DNA of 64,000 nucleotides from Novipirellula aureliae (GCF_007860185.1 NZ_SJPY01000002.1:316374-380373), one strand, 5' to 3'; positions 1-9,585 are shown, numbered from the stretch's first letter. The notes: generated by a model from the letters alone, not told the origin. Made by a program: numbers and translations.

Positions 1-394
1 TGCTAACGGAGTTGGTGACGGCGATAATTTCGTCTTCGAGCGTCGGTTCAAGGAGATCCTCTATTTCTTTCCCTGTTGGCAGGTCAAAATCCGGTTGGGT
101 CCCATTAAGATTCGGGCCCTCGCCCTGTCTGATCGGTTGAACCAGCGACATGGTTGGAAATTCAAAACGGGCTAAAAGCCAAACCAAGGACAACATCAAA
201 ACCAACGTTCCGATGAACAAAATCACCGCAAAAAACAGGCTAGATACGCGATCAAAGCGGCTCGTACGCAGTTTTTCGCGTTCTTGAATCCGTTCAAGCC
301 GCCTCGGTTCAAATGAGTCGGATGTTGGCATATCGGACGCGATTGCATCGGATACGGCTGTATCCGACAGTAATTGATCAGTGGCCGACGACAT
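1..394 (-). CDS. Single-pass membrane protein, unknown function (partial, runs off left edge)
   Basis: Reading the minus strand from the ATG at 394 gives 131 codons without a stop to the window edge, so the C-terminus is missing. The first 45 residues are polar and rich in Ser, Asp and Arg (start MSSATDQLLSD). A clear hydrophobic helix follows at about residues 52-75 (SSLFFAVILFIGTLVL and on), then a polar acidic segment. A GGAAGG Shine-Dalgarno at 402-407 sits 7 nt before the ATG and supports this start. The topology is a cytoplasmic N-terminus, one helix and a periplasmic or paryphoplasmic remainder. I recognise no domain in the visible part. The gene is read away from the tRNA-Phe gene, so the two are divergent. 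Confidence 0.7.
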   Translation of the reverse strand, partial: MSSATDQLLSDTAVSDAIASDMPTSDSFEPRRLERIQEREKLRTSRFDRVSSLFFAVILFIGTLVLMLSLVWLLARFEFPTMSLVQPIRQGEGPNLNGTQPDFDLPTGKEIEDLLEPTLEDEIIAVTNSVS

Positions 395-649
395 AAGTGA
401 ACCTTCCGAGCAAGAGACCTGCGCTAGCTACAAATAGATCCGAAGCGCCGATTGTAACGTATCGAAGGGCGTGACACCAAGACATTTGCAGACGATCGCA
501 GTAGGTTTGTTTACATCCCTCGGTCCGGATCGTTCTAAAAAACACATGCAAGGACCGGCCCAAATTGGGCCTTGCCAGCCCTATCCCCGATGATTAAACT
601 CTGCCCAAGCAACGGCAACGTGGTTTTTCTATTTATCGCGTGCGTTGTC

Positions 650-722
650 GGTCAGATAGCTCAGTTGGTAGAGCACGGCCCTGAAAAGGCCGGTGTCGGC
701 GGTTCGAGCCCGCCTCTGACCA
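650..722 (+). tRNA. tRNA-Phe (anticodon GAA)
   Basis: A full cloverleaf can be drawn. The acceptor stem GGTCAGA (650-656) pairs with TCTGACC (715-721), with discriminator A at 722. The D arm is GCTC...GAGC. The anticodon stem CGGCC/GGCCG carries loop CTGAAAA, with anticodon GAA at 683-685. The T arm is GGCGG-TTCGAGC-CCGCC. The 3' CCA is not encoded (A722 is followed by CTT), so maturation needs the CCA-adding enzyme, for which a candidate is encoded at 17702-19033. Confidence 0.97.
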
Positions 723-843
723 CTTCTTTTCGTCGCCTACCCTCCTAGAACGGAATTCAAGGCGTCGCCCTCTTCAAAGCGGATTCGCCGGGAACGCGGA
801 TTCGGCGGGAACAATGTTCGCAGAGGCGATTCGGCTCCACAGG

Positions 844-1938
844 CTATTCCTGCAGCGATGGCATCGGGCCCGAAAAATCAAGTTGCCCATCAAGGACATC
901 GGATGAGGACGGCGGATGAACTTCAAACGGACTACCTTCCAATAGCGGAGCCAGTTGCGAAGATGAGCCCTTTGGGGTCTTGTTTATTTTCCCAGGTGCG
1001 TCGATCGTTTCACTGGAAACCGACGGTACACCTGGCATGAACCGTGCGGCGGGCGAACCGGCATTCTGCTCAATCATGGGACTCGCGTTCGCCAGTCCCA
1101 ACATCCCAGGTGTAACGGGAACCATTGTTGTGACCGATTGTGGATAAGCACTCGGACTTTGACATTTGCAACAACGTTCACACGTTTCCGTCGCCTTCCA
1201 AAACATTAACTCTTCCAAACACGAACGTGTGGAGACAAAGATCCGGTCACCGGGTTGGAGTTGATAATTGGTCGTCGTGTCACCAAGTTGAGTGATTTCG
1301 CGGTAACAAATCGGCAGCGTGACGCGGCATGAACACGGCGTCGTCGGACGAGCTAACAACATTTTGCACATGGATGCATCGCTCGTTAAACCGCCCGCTG
1401 CCAAAATACCATCGAGCACCGTTTCGTATCCTGTCAGCGGATAACTGCCAGGCGAATTGACGGCGCCAAGGACGTAAAAACGGTGAACCGGTTCAAGCAG
1501 CCGAATATTGATCACGATCTTCTTTGGAACACCGTCTTGCTTGGCATCATTTCCTTGCTCGGATACTTCGATTTGATTTTCGATTGTTTGTTCGACCAAT
1601 TTTTCTGCGTCTTCGACTGTCAAACCAGCGACCACGGCACGTCCAAATCGCCCCAAGTCTAAACTGCCGTCCGCCATCACGCGTTGATCGGCTGGCAAGC
1701 GGATGGCTGAATCAAAATCGGCTGGCTCAATGAGAAGTTCGTCGCCTGGTTCCAGATAATGCACCGGCAGTACGGTGCGATGGAGTTCACGAGGCAGATC
1801 CGCAGAACTTGGCGAGCATGCTAAAACCTCTTCCGCCTGATCCGTCAGGAAACTACCGCTCGGAAACAACGAAAGTCCAAGGGTGCTGCAACCACAAACA
1901 GGCAACAGCAACAGGACGATGAATAAACTTCGGTGCAT
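844..1938 (-). CDS. Polysaccharide export lipoprotein (Wza-like, Poly_export + SLBB)
   Basis: The 364-residue protein begins with a lipoprotein signal (hydrophobic residues 4-13, lipobox VCGC, predicted lipidated Cys17). Residues of about 55-135 match the Poly_export domain (VHYLEPGDELLIEP, then a repeated-glycine stretch and TVEDAEKLVEQ). Residues of about 145-200 look like an SLBB fold (FYVLGAVNSPGSYPL, then LDGILAAGGLT). Such proteins form the outer-membrane or periplasmic part of capsule/exopolysaccharide secretion. Unusual features are a Cys-rich segment at about residues 240-265 (CERCCKC) and a long Ser/Pro-rich tail, which could be disulphide-bonded or surface exposed. No polymerase or tyrosine kinase partner lies beside it. 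The family call is firm; the transported polymer is unknown. Confidence 0.85.
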   Translation of the reverse strand: MHRSLFIVLLLLPVCGCSTLGLSLFPSGSFLTDQAEEVLACSPSSADLPRELHRTVLPVHYLEPGDELLIEPADFDSAIRLPADQRVMADGSLDLGRFGRAVVAGLTVEDAEKLVEQTIENQIEVSEQGNDAKQDGVPKKIVINIRLLEPVHRFYVLGAVNSPGSYPLTGYETVLDGILAAGGLTSDASMCKMLLARPTTPCSCRVTLPICYREITQLGDTTTNYQLQPGDRIFVSTRSCLEELMFWKATETCERCCKCQSPSAYPQSVTTMVPVTPGMLGLANASPMIEQNAGSPAARFMPGVPSVSSETIDAPGKINKTPKGSSSQLAPLLEGSPFEVHPPSSSDVLDGQLDFSGPMPSLQE

Positions 1939-2508
1939 AGCGGTTTACTTGTGATGGAAGTGGTTTTCACCCCGAGCGACACATACTCCACTTGATTTGT
2001 CGCAATCTGGGCCCGGTTGCCGTTTCTACCGCAGCGAAAGTCGCCGAGACTTTCGGCTTTCGGACGCTCTTGACCGTTGCCGAAACCCCTGGCGAGTTTC
2101 GCTACCAAAACTCGCAGCCTCTGCGGCCTAGCCCGGATGATTCATGGGCTTGCAAATTGTTTTGCTAACGTCTACGCCTTCAAGCGTTTACGTTCATTGC
2201 TCGAAAAATAGTCTGCGTATTAGCCGTTTTGGCGTTAGCGGGCTGTCGATTTAATCGGTTTGACTCGACTTATCGTTTAACGCCAAGCCGTAGGCGACCG
2301 CTTACGGAAAAGCTGACGCCTTCGGCTTGGCGTTAAACGATTAAATCGACAGGCCGTTAGCCACGGTTCACACGACAAATCACGCAGCCGTGGCTATCGC
2401 CAAAACGGCTAATGAATCATCCGGGCTAGGTTTGTTGCTAATACTATCGTCACCACCCGCTCATCCGCGTGCCTACGATCACAATTGCTGGCACCATTTA
2501 AGTGACCG
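1939..2508. other. 570-bp intergenic region holding repeat copy A
   Basis: No credible gene. Most of the stretch (2127-2430) is the nested palindromic element described separately. The 188 bp next to the export gene (1939-2126) probably hold its promoter, but I see no convincing -35/-10 pair. The 78 bp between the element and the AsmA-like gene form that gene's 3' region. Confidence 0.6.
2127..2430. repeat. Nested palindromic element, copy A (most complete copy)
   Basis: The 304-bp element is bounded by perfect 19-bp terminal inverted repeats (2127-2145 and 2412-2430, ending CCTAGCCCGG... and ...CCGGGCTAGG). An inner inverted pair at 2221-2239 and 2393-2411 differs at one base. Innermost is a palindromic core at 2243-2352, exactly 110 bp, starting CTGTCGATTTAATCG and ending CGATTAAATCGACAG. 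The same core occurs at 7934, 12477, 32656 and 48744, always 110 bp long. Copy A has the same orientation as copy E and is opposite to B, C and D. It encodes no protein and lies 78 bp beyond the stop of the AsmA-like gene. It is probably a non-autonomous (MITE/REP-like) element. Confidence 0.9.
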
Positions 2509-5500
2509 TTAAGGTTTGACACTCGGCATGTCGTCCGAGTCGCTGAACAGAATTCCGCTGCAATTCAGACCGAAGACTTCGCCCAACAGATACCGAACGG
2601 CTTCGTCACGCAGCGTCGAAAGAGGCTTCAGTCGCAAACTTGGATCGGACAAGGTGCCGACCACATCGACGTAGATGGTACGGTTGCTAAGCAATTGGTT
2701 GATTCGAATCAACAACGAAATCGGACTGACGTAATCGAGTGCAATCGCCTGCAAATAGGCGTCCGCTAGCTGGTTCGATTCGAAATTGCCAGTTGAGATA
2801 ACCGCCGCAATTTCCATGCGTTGATTGGCGAGTTGCACCGAACCGTCCGCGATCACTTTCAACGGAGAGCTGGAAAGGACAAGTTCCTGGATGCTTGCTC
2901 GCCCGCCAGCAATGGTGCCGTTCATGCGACCATCGTCAATGCGAATTCCAGCCAATGGAACCACCCCCAGGAATCGTTGAGCTTCGGACAATCCAGGGAT
3001 CGCACTCGCTTGACTACCGTCCAGTTCGGTTTCGAAAGAACCTTTTAGATCGTTGAGTCCCTTGATGCCTTCGCCAGCGAGAACGAGAGAGCCACGAATT
3101 TGTCCGTGGTTGGTCGAGGACCGCGAACCGCTCGCCTGGGCAATCAGCTGACCAAAATCGACACGATCGAAGGACCACTGACTCTGCAAGTCGAAACCAC
3201 TCGCGCGGGAGGTCGAATGGAACCTGGCCGCTCCTTTTAATCGTCCGCCCGCGGTCGCGCCGACCAAGCTGGGAAGCTCAAAGTCCCATCGCCCACTTTG
3301 AACCGAATAGGCCGCCAGGATGCCACTATGGACGTCACGAACGGCGATATTGGTAACCATTGTGTCACTCGCTTGCACCGAACCGCGAACTCGCAATGGT
3401 TCACCACCGGAAACAGACAGATTTCCTGACATCGTTCCCTCGACATAACTCGCGATCGTTTCGGAAACCCAGAGCATCGACTGAGAGGCATCGACCGCCT
3501 CAAAGCGAACGTCCAAGTTGCCTTCCCCCAGCGGCCCTGCCCCCGCTTGAAGGTCCCAACGACCAACGACATCAATACGACCATCCGCAAAATTCCCAGT
3601 CAATCGATCGATTCGCATGACGCGATCACTCAATCGGACGACGGCGTCGATTTGCCGACTAAGAACGACGGGCCCCAACCCGAGCCGATCCAACCTCAGC
3701 TTTGCACTGACCTCGCTCGGCGTTTCGACGGTCCCGTCAAGAGACAATCGGCCTCGCAATTCACGATACCTTAACGACGGCAGGTAGCGATCGGGAACGA
3801 ACGTAACCAAGCGATTCAGTTCGATCGATGCCGCTGAAAAGTCGATCGCTGTCGGCTTGCCGAACAAATCTTGCCATGACATTTTGGTGTCAGCGGGCGC
3901 CACCGTTCTGACTGAAACCTTACCGCCAAACAGCATGCCTTGGCCGCCGAGTTCCATGCTGCTTCCATCGCTTGAAACCAAGGCCGTTAGATTACCGATC
4001 GACTCCTCACCAAGTTTGATCGAATCGATCTCGATCGTTGCCTCTCCAATCTGTTTCGCTGGGAAACGCCACTGTCCTGCTGGAACTTTCCAATCGACTT
4101 GACCGGAGGTTCTCAGGGACAACAACACGTCGAATGGAAACAGCGCATCGGAATGAAAAATGGGCGAAACATCCTTCCAAGCGAGGTTGATTTGGTTCGT
4201 TTCCGCAGGATCATCAACGACGGCCCCTTTTAAGATCGTTGCACTTCCGGTGACCTGACCTTGAAAGAGATCGGCGACCAAGTTGGAAAGCTCGAAACGA
4301 TCATTGGCAACGTTATATTCTGCGAGAACGCGTTTTAGGATGACTCCGTTCTCCGGTGCATCCATCGGCAAGCCTGCCTCGCCTTGGCTGATCGGATGAA
4401 TTTCAATATGAGTTTCGTCCAACGTGAAGGCGTGTTCGATGAGCCCGAGGTCGACGCCAGCGATTCGCAGGTTGGGTGAGGCTAGCCGTCCGCTCGACGC
4501 CCATTGCGAACGAGCCAATTTGCCGTCGGCGCGAAGGTCGAGATCAAGCTCCCCTTCGATCGTCGAGTTTGCTGAGAACCCTACCAAATCGGCCACCACA
4601 CCGAGCGGCAAATCGTTCGATCGAGCAGCAATGCGAAATGCTTGGTCGCCAACCATCTCGACTCGAGCCGATGCGACGGCTGATAATCCAGCGGCTTGAG
4701 GAGACTCAACCTCGAGCCGCTCGGCGGCCAGCACGCCGCCAGAGATCGAGACCACACCGGTGCGGATATTGAGGGGCAGCGAACCGGCTCGGCTAAGTCG
4801 GTTGACTTGCAAGTTGGCAGTCGCATTCCAACTGGCGATCTCGCCCACGTTTTCGACAGGCCCCGCGAATTGAATTTTGCCCGAAGCGATTCCGGAGAGC
4901 GGCTCGGACTTCTTGTCCTGCGAAAAAACAATCAGCAAATCATAGAGAGGCTGAACGGGAATCGACTCGACGTCCAAGTTGATTTGCAAATCTTTAAGCG
5001 GAGAAAGCTCGATTGCCGCATCGCCAACGACAGAGCCAGGTCGGGACGATCCCGATGCCCCCCCGCTCGATTGGGATGGGACGCTTGCATCGATCAAATT
5101 CCCCGAAAAACGATCGATCCTCATCACCCCTTCGTCGAGCTCGACCGTCGCTTGGAAATCGCTCAGCAATAATTTTTCAAACCGAAGTCGATTCGCCGAG
5201 ACCAGACCATCAATTCGATACTTTTTCGCATCGGTGAGTGCATTGAGGGGAACGGAAACCTCAAAACGAACCGTCACATTGCCATTGAGGTCGATCGGGA
5301 CCCCAAGCCCAATTCGATCGAGTCGGTGGTTGAGTTTTTTGACATCAATCTCGTCAAAATTCCACTGCGACGTCCAATAGCGGATCTTTTTCGCTTCGCC
5401 GTTAGCCGGGGGGGCTGCTTTCACAAGGCTTTCGGCTTGCTCTTGTGCATTGGCGATTCGGGCACCCCCGAGCGTACCAATTCCAAATGTACCGAGAAGA

Positions 5501-5625
5501 AAAAGCCAAATACCTAGCCCCCAAATGGTCCTGACGCGGTATACTGCGGTCTTGAGAGTCGATTGTATCGTCATGACAGCTTTAAAACGCATCGAAAAAG
5601 TGAAGGAATGTGTTTCTATCGTCAT
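2509..5625 (-). CDS. AsmA-like envelope protein (AsmA/TamB-type beta-rich repeats)
   Basis: The ATG at 5625 gives 1038 residues. The open frame extends upstream to a TTG at 5691, and in-frame ATGs at 5592 and 5574 would place the membrane helix nearer the N-terminus. None has a good Shine-Dalgarno, so the start is uncertain. One hydrophobic helix (WGLGIWLFLLGTFGIGTLGG) is followed by about 950 residues of alternating short beta-strand-like segments. The C-terminal 120 residues resemble the AsmA C-terminal region (repeated DGSVQLANQRMEIAA-like strands, YVDVVGTLSDPSLRLKP). Such proteins are anchored in the inner membrane and span the envelope; known members affect lipid transport or outer-membrane assembly. 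No operon partner is adjacent. The AsmA-superfamily assignment is fairly secure; the specific role is not. Confidence 0.75.
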   Translation of the reverse strand: MTIETHSFTFSMRFKAVMTIQSTLKTAVYRVRTIWGLGIWLFLLGTFGIGTLGGARIANAQEQAESLVKAAPPANGEAKKIRYWTSQWNFDEIDVKKLNHRLDRIGLGVPIDLNGNVTVRFEVSVPLNALTDAKKYRIDGLVSANRLRFEKLLLSDFQATVELDEGVMRIDRFSGNLIDASVPSQSSGGASGSSRPGSVVGDAAIELSPLKDLQINLDVESIPVQPLYDLLIVFSQDKKSEPLSGIASGKIQFAGPVENVGEIASWNATANLQVNRLSRAGSLPLNIRTGVVSISGGVLAAERLEVESPQAAGLSAVASARVEMVGDQAFRIAARSNDLPLGVVADLVGFSANSTIEGELDLDLRADGKLARSQWASSGRLASPNLRIAGVDLGLIEHAFTLDETHIEIHPISQGEAGLPMDAPENGVILKRVLAEYNVANDRFELSNLVADLFQGQVTGSATILKGAVVDDPAETNQINLAWKDVSPIFHSDALFPFDVLLSLRTSGQVDWKVPAGQWRFPAKQIGEATIEIDSIKLGEESIGNLTALVSSDGSSMELGGQGMLFGGKVSVRTVAPADTKMSWQDLFGKPTAIDFSAASIELNRLVTFVPDRYLPSLRYRELRGRLSLDGTVETPSEVSAKLRLDRLGLGPVVLSRQIDAVVRLSDRVMRIDRLTGNFADGRIDVVGRWDLQAGAGPLGEGNLDVRFEAVDASQSMLWVSETIASYVEGTMSGNLSVSGGEPLRVRGSVQASDTMVTNIAVRDVHSGILAAYSVQSGRWDFELPSLVGATAGGRLKGAARFHSTSRASGFDLQSQWSFDRVDFGQLIAQASGSRSSTNHGQIRGSLVLAGEGIKGLNDLKGSFETELDGSQASAIPGLSEAQRFLGVVPLAGIRIDDGRMNGTIAGGRASIQELVLSSSPLKVIADGSVQLANQRMEIAAVISTGNFESNQLADAYLQAIALDYVSPISLLIRINQLLSNRTIYVDVVGTLSDPSLRLKPLSTLRDEAVRYLLGEVFGLNCSGILFSDSDDMPSVKP

Positions 5626-5956
5626 CGGGTGATTTGATCTGGGAACTGTTTTTTTCCAAAACGGAGCTGAATGTTTCCCCTTTTTGCTCAAATGCCCAAC
5701 TTAATCGATTTTTCGGGCTCGTTCGCCCTAGAAATGGCTCGTTCGGGCTTGGGCAATAAATGCCTCCAAGTTATACATAAGGCGAGTTTGTCCACCGAAG
5801 ACAACTGTGCAATTTACAATCCAATTCAACGCTAAGTTTTACCCATTTCACCTGCGATACGTCGTTCCAAGAGCCACTGCGCGGCAAATCAAAGCCTGCT
5901 GCAACCTTCGGATGACGGACTAGCAACACACCAAATCAAAAGATGGTTCACCCATT
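5626..5956. other. Divergent intergenic region
   Basis: A 331-bp gap between the AsmA-like gene (minus) and the disordered protein gene (plus). It must hold both promoters. A short imperfect repeat, CGGGCTCGTTCG at 5718-5729 and GGCTCGTTCGGGC at 5743-5755, is visible. I find no convincing sigma70 hexamers and no RNA gene. Confidence 0.4.
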
Positions 5957-7642
5957 ATGAGATCAGACCACTGGAATTTCCTAGCCAATTTGCTGGGATC
6001 TCCCGGCAGCTCGAGTCCTGCCGAGGAAGCCGCTCCCTCCGAATCCGCAGCCAAAGACAAGCTAGACGAAAAAGAACAAGAATCGCCGAAACAAGAGGAG
6101 AAAGCAGCTCCGGCTGAAGCCGAGCCTGCGGATTTCGTCGAAGATTCGGACGACGAACCACCACAGAGTGTGGAGGACGTCATCGAAGCACTCCGTTCGG
6201 TAAAGCCGCCGCAAGTCATTCCCGGTTTCGGGCCGCCAAAGAAATTCGGGCCGCCAAAGAAATCGGAGCAAAAGACAAAACCCTCCTCCTTGCCCGCTCA
6301 AGACAAACCCAAACCATCCGTCGAAGCTCGCTCCCCGCTTCCACCGAGCTCCGAGCCGGTTACGGTTTGCGAATTGGAAACGCAAGACGACGATTCGGGA
6401 GATCTCGACGAAGTATGGGGCAGCTTGGCCAGCCAGCTCGGTGTCGCAAAAGACGACGCGTCCCCTTCGCCACGGCCAAATAAAAGTGCCGAGAGCGAGC
6501 CAGCGAAAAAACGTGGTCCTACCGCTACGCAACAAACCTCCGAACCAACAGAGCCAAAGCGAGCGAAAACGAGCGGGTTTGGCAGCGGACTTGGCCTGGA
6601 TCTTGGTGAGGAACCGGAGGAACTTGAACCCGAACGAGAAGCGGAATCCGAACCGGTTGCCGAAGAAACGCCACGGGTTCATGCTCGTGGTCGTGATTCT
6701 CAACCAAACGAACCGCAGCGTGGCCGAAGTCGTCGTCCCGTCGATGAACCGATCGCAAAAGCAGACGAAATTCTATCCAGGCCCCGAGCGTTCGATTTTG
6801 ACGACGAAGAAGACGAAGAAGAACAAGAGATCGTCAGTGAATCCAGTTTGCCACAAACCGAACAGAAAAGCGGCCGTTCAAACAACGCGAAGGAACCAAC
6901 CCGAGACGGGACCGGAAGCCAACGATCGAGTCGCCGTGATTCGCGAAGTGATGAATCTGGCGACGATGGCGAGCGACCACGCCGCCGTGGGCGTCGCCGC
7001 GGTGCACGCCAACGTGTTAGCGAAGAAGAACTGGAGCAACCTGAACGAAAAGCCTCGAGGCGTTCGAAAGACGACATCGATGACGATGACGTCGAATTGG
7101 TTGAAACCGTTGAAGTCAAAAAAAATGACTCCAGCGATGATGACGACGCACCAAAATCTCGTTCACGGCGCCGCGGACGACGTGGCGGACGACGTGGCCG
7201 AAACCGCGACGCAGATCGCGAACAAACCAGCGAATCCCAAATTAGCGATCGCGACGACGATTTGATCGACGATGTGCTAAGCAAAAAATCCGCATTTGAT
7301 GACGACCACGAAGACGACGAAGAAGTCGAAGTGATCCGTCGCGGCCGACGACCCTCACGCTCCGGACGCGATTCGCAAAACGAAGCGACGGACAGTAAAA
7401 CGGCCGAGTCCGACGCGGAACCACGCCGGCGTAGCCGCGGTCGTGGACGTGGTAGTCGCAGCGAAGGTGATGGAAAAAACACTGGCAGTGAGTCGAAGGA
7501 ATCTCGCTCAAGAGAACCACGACCGAAAGTACCAACCTGGCTCGAAACCGTCTCGGTACTCGTCGATTCGAATGTCGAAAACCACAAGAAGACGCCTGCC
7601 AGGAACAACGGTGGCGGACGTAATCGCGGCCGCCGCAAGTAG
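5957..7642 (+). CDS. Intrinsically disordered Asp/Glu- and Arg/Gly-rich protein, possible RNA-binding protein
   Basis: The 561-residue protein has almost no hydrophobic core. Acidic runs (DFDDEEDEEEQE, DDIDDDD, DDDHEDDEEVE) alternate with basic Arg/Gly blocks (RRRGRRRGARQR, SRRRGRRGGRRGRN, RRRSRGRGRGSR), and Pro/Lys repeats (GFGPPKKFGPPKK) lie near residue 95. Only the N-terminus (WNFLANLLG) and the C-terminal motif VPTWLETVSVLVDSN look structured. The tail ends in RNNGGGRNRGRRK. The charge pattern resembles the disordered tails of RNase E and RGG-type RNA-binding proteins, but no catalytic domain is present. There is no signal peptide, so it is cytoplasmic. The opposite strand is also open over most of this gene because of the biased composition. 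Function unknown; nucleic-acid binding or condensate formation is inference. Confidence 0.75.
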   Translation: MRSDHWNFLANLLGSPGSSSPAEEAAPSESAAKDKLDEKEQESPKQEEKAAPAEAEPADFVEDSDDEPPQSVEDVIEALRSVKPPQVIPGFGPPKKFGPPKKSEQKTKPSSLPAQDKPKPSVEARSPLPPSSEPVTVCELETQDDDSGDLDEVWGSLASQLGVAKDDASPSPRPNKSAESEPAKKRGPTATQQTSEPTEPKRAKTSGFGSGLGLDLGEEPEELEPEREAESEPVAEETPRVHARGRDSQPNEPQRGRSRRPVDEPIAKADEILSRPRAFDFDDEEDEEEQEIVSESSLPQTEQKSGRSNNAKEPTRDGTGSQRSSRRDSRSDESGDDGERPRRRGRRRGARQRVSEEELEQPERKASRRSKDDIDDDDVELVETVEVKKNDSSDDDDAPKSRSRRRGRRGGRRGRNRDADREQTSESQISDRDDDLIDDVLSKKSAFDDDHEDDEEVEVIRRGRRPSRSGRDSQNEATDSKTAESDAEPRRRSRGRGRGSRSEGDGKNTGSESKESRSREPRPKVPTWLETVSVLVDSNVENHKKTPARNNGGGRNRGRRK

Positions 7643-8070
7643 AAGAGGCGTACCTTCCATGACAAACTCGTCACAAGACTCCTACCTTGTGACGGATTGC
7701 TTCGCAGGACCCCGCCTGCTTCGCGCCAACGCAGGAAGCGGTATCGTTCCGATGTAGCCGTTCACGGCCTTTGGCCATGAACGAGCATTCTTAATCCTAA
7801 CCCTACTCATAATCTTAATCCATTCATTGGCAAGATTCGGATATTTGTTTGCATTGGACGCAAGAATGGATCGTGATTCCGCTCAGTGAAATTTGCATGG
7901 AGTTGGTTCGCAATCCGCCGGCAACGAAACCGCCTGTCGATTTAATCGTTTAACGCTTAGCCGAAGGCGTCAGCTTTCCCATAGTCGGTCGCCTATGGCT
8001 TGGCGTTAAACAACAAGTCGAGTCAAACCGATTCAATCGACAGGCAGCCTATTGCCCCGGCGAACGGGCC
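7643..8070. other. Convergent intergenic region with repeat copy B
   Basis: 428 bp between the convergent disordered-protein gene and proS. From 7752 it carries a stretch (GTAGCCGTTCACGG, then a run of AATCCTA/AATCTTA-like words) that reappears in inverted and degraded form at about 32884-32955, near repeat copy D. Repeat copy B occupies 7829-8043. No gene seen. Confidence 0.55.
7829..8043. repeat. Nested palindromic element, copy B (core plus shared left module)
   Basis: The 110-bp palindromic core is at 7934-8043. It begins CTGTCGATTTAATCG and ends ATTCAATCGACAG, with one change in the terminal arm. The preceding 105 bp (7829-7933) are very similar to the sequence preceding core D at 32551-32655, with roughly a dozen differences by eye. 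This copy therefore belongs to a sub-type with its own left module (TTTGCATTGGACGCAAGAA...). It lacks the outer CCTAGCCCGG-type ends seen in copies A and C. It ends 27 bp before the proS stop codon on the minus strand. Confidence 0.85.
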
Positions 8071-9585
8071 TCAATATGCTTTTGCAAAGATCGCTTTTTG
8101 AGTCGTTTTTTCGCCTGTCAGAAAACATGTTCCGGTCTGCTCGTCGGCATCCCTCGGGATACAGCGAATCGTCACTTTGAGTTCCTTAAGCAGCGAATCG
8201 AGTTGTTCTTCACTTGAGAAGAAACAGTTCGCGAAGCCGCCGTGAACCTCTGGTTGATCTTCATTCTTTGGTGTAAAGAAATCTCGAAAATCCTTTTCAT
8301 TTGTGATTTCGACTGTATTCTTCTCGCGAAGCTCTAACGCTCGGTCGAATAGGCTTTGCTGCATTTCGGTAAGAATTTTGTCGATCGATGTAACAAATTC
8401 GCTGCGTGAGATCCCAAAGCTTTTCGCTTGATCACGCCGTCCAACAAAAACCGCGTTTTTCTCGATATCCTTTGGCCCAACTTCGACGCGAATCGGAACG
8501 CCCCGTTTAACGTGGTACCATTTCTTTTCGCCACCACGCATATCGCGGTCGTCGATTTCGATGCGAACCGAACTGCCCGCATACGTTTGCTCGCTCAATT
8601 CTTTGCGCAGGGATTCGACGTACTCGATCACCTCGGCTCGCTGTGATTGATCTCGGTAGATCGGCAAGATGACAATTTGCGTTGGTGCCAACCGTGGCGG
8701 AAGGACAAAACCATCGTCATCACTATGCGTCATGATCAGGGCTCCGACCAATCGAGTTGAAACCCCCCAGCTCGTCGTCCAAGCGAATTCACGTTCACCA
8801 TTTTCCGCTTGGAAGACGATCTCTTGAGCCTTGGAAAAGTTTTGACCAAGAAAGTGGCTGGTCCCCGCTTGCAATGCCTTGCGGTCTTGCATCATCGCCT
8901 CGATCGACAACGTTTCGATAGCCCCCGGAAAACGCTCGGCCGGCGTCTTGCTGCCGATAATCACTGGCATCGCCATCCAATTTTCGGCAAAGTCTGCATA
9001 GACGTTAACCATCCGCTCGGTTTCTTCGATCGCCTCTTGGCTCGTCGCATGAACGGTATGACCTTCTTGCCATAAAAATTCCGCCGTACGCAAAAACATC
9101 CGCGTACGCATCTCCCAACGCATCACGTTGGCCCACTGATTGATCAAAATCGGCAAGTCGCGATAACTCTGCACCCACTTTGCATAAGTCGCTCCAATGA
9201 TCGTTTCACTTGTCGGGCGAATAATAAGCGGCTCTTCGAGTTTACCCGCAGGCCGTAAACCGCCGTTGGGGTCAGGCTCCAAACGATGATGGGTGACGAC
9301 TGCACATTCTTTGGCAAATCCCTCGACATGCTCGGCTTCTTTTTCCAAATAACTCATTGGAATCAGCAGCGGAAAGTAGGCGTTACTGTGCCCGGTCGCT
9401 TTGAACATGTCATCAAGCGCCCGCTGCATGTTCTCCCACAAACTATAACCCCACGGCTTGATCACCATACAACCGCGAACGGGTGAGTTTTCTGCGAGGT
9501 CAGCGGCTTTGATCACCTGCTGGTACCACTCGGGGTAATCTTCACTGCGAGTAGGTTTGATCGCGGTTTGGGCTGCTTTTGCCAT
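8071..9585 (-). CDS. proS: Prolyl-tRNA synthetase, archaeal/eukaryotic-like type (ProS type 3)
   Basis: The enzyme charges tRNA-Pro with proline. The 504-residue length and absence of the large bacterial editing insertion fit the short ProS type found in archaea, eukaryotes and some bacteria. Visible class II features are the N-terminal catalytic entry (VRGCMVIKPWGYSLWENMQ), motif 2 (VMRWEMRTRMFLRTAEFLWQ followed by EGHTVHAT) and motif 3-like GALIMTHSDDDG. An anticodon-binding domain follows at about residues 300-400 (APTQIVILPI), with the characteristic C-terminal domain ending in Tyr (IFAKAY). The ATG at 9585 gives the expected N-terminus. It lies downstream of the 16S gene on the same strand but is separated from it by a strong terminator. 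Confidence 0.96.
   Translation of the reverse strand: MAKAAQTAIKPTRSEDYPEWYQQVIKAADLAENSPVRGCMVIKPWGYSLWENMQRALDDMFKATGHSNAYFPLLIPMSYLEKEAEHVEGFAKECAVVTHHRLEPDPNGGLRPAGKLEEPLIIRPTSETIIGATYAKWVQSYRDLPILINQWANVMRWEMRTRMFLRTAEFLWQEGHTVHATSQEAIEETERMVNVYADFAENWMAMPVIIGSKTPAERFPGAIETLSIEAMMQDRKALQAGTSHFLGQNFSKAQEIVFQAENGEREFAWTTSWGVSTRLVGALIMTHSDDDGFVLPPRLAPTQIVILPIYRDQSQRAEVIEYVESLRKELSEQTYAGSSVRIEIDDRDMRGGEKKWYHVKRGVPIRVEVGPKDIEKNAVFVGRRDQAKSFGISRSEFVTSIDKILTEMQQSLFDRALELREKNTVEITNEKDFRDFFTPKNEDQPEVHGGFANCFFSSEEQLDSLLKELKVTIRCIPRDADEQTGTCFLTGEKTTQKAIFAKAY

Noticed and set aside
2243-2352. Palindromic cores as classical intrinsic terminators
   Set aside because: The stems are long and AT/GC mixed, with no U-tract after them in either direction. 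A role in 3'-end formation remains possible but is not called.
6700-7674. 324-codon Ser/Arg-rich frame opposite the disordered protein
   Set aside because: It is a mirror of the Asp/Glu/Arg-rich codons of the plus-strand gene and has no independent features.
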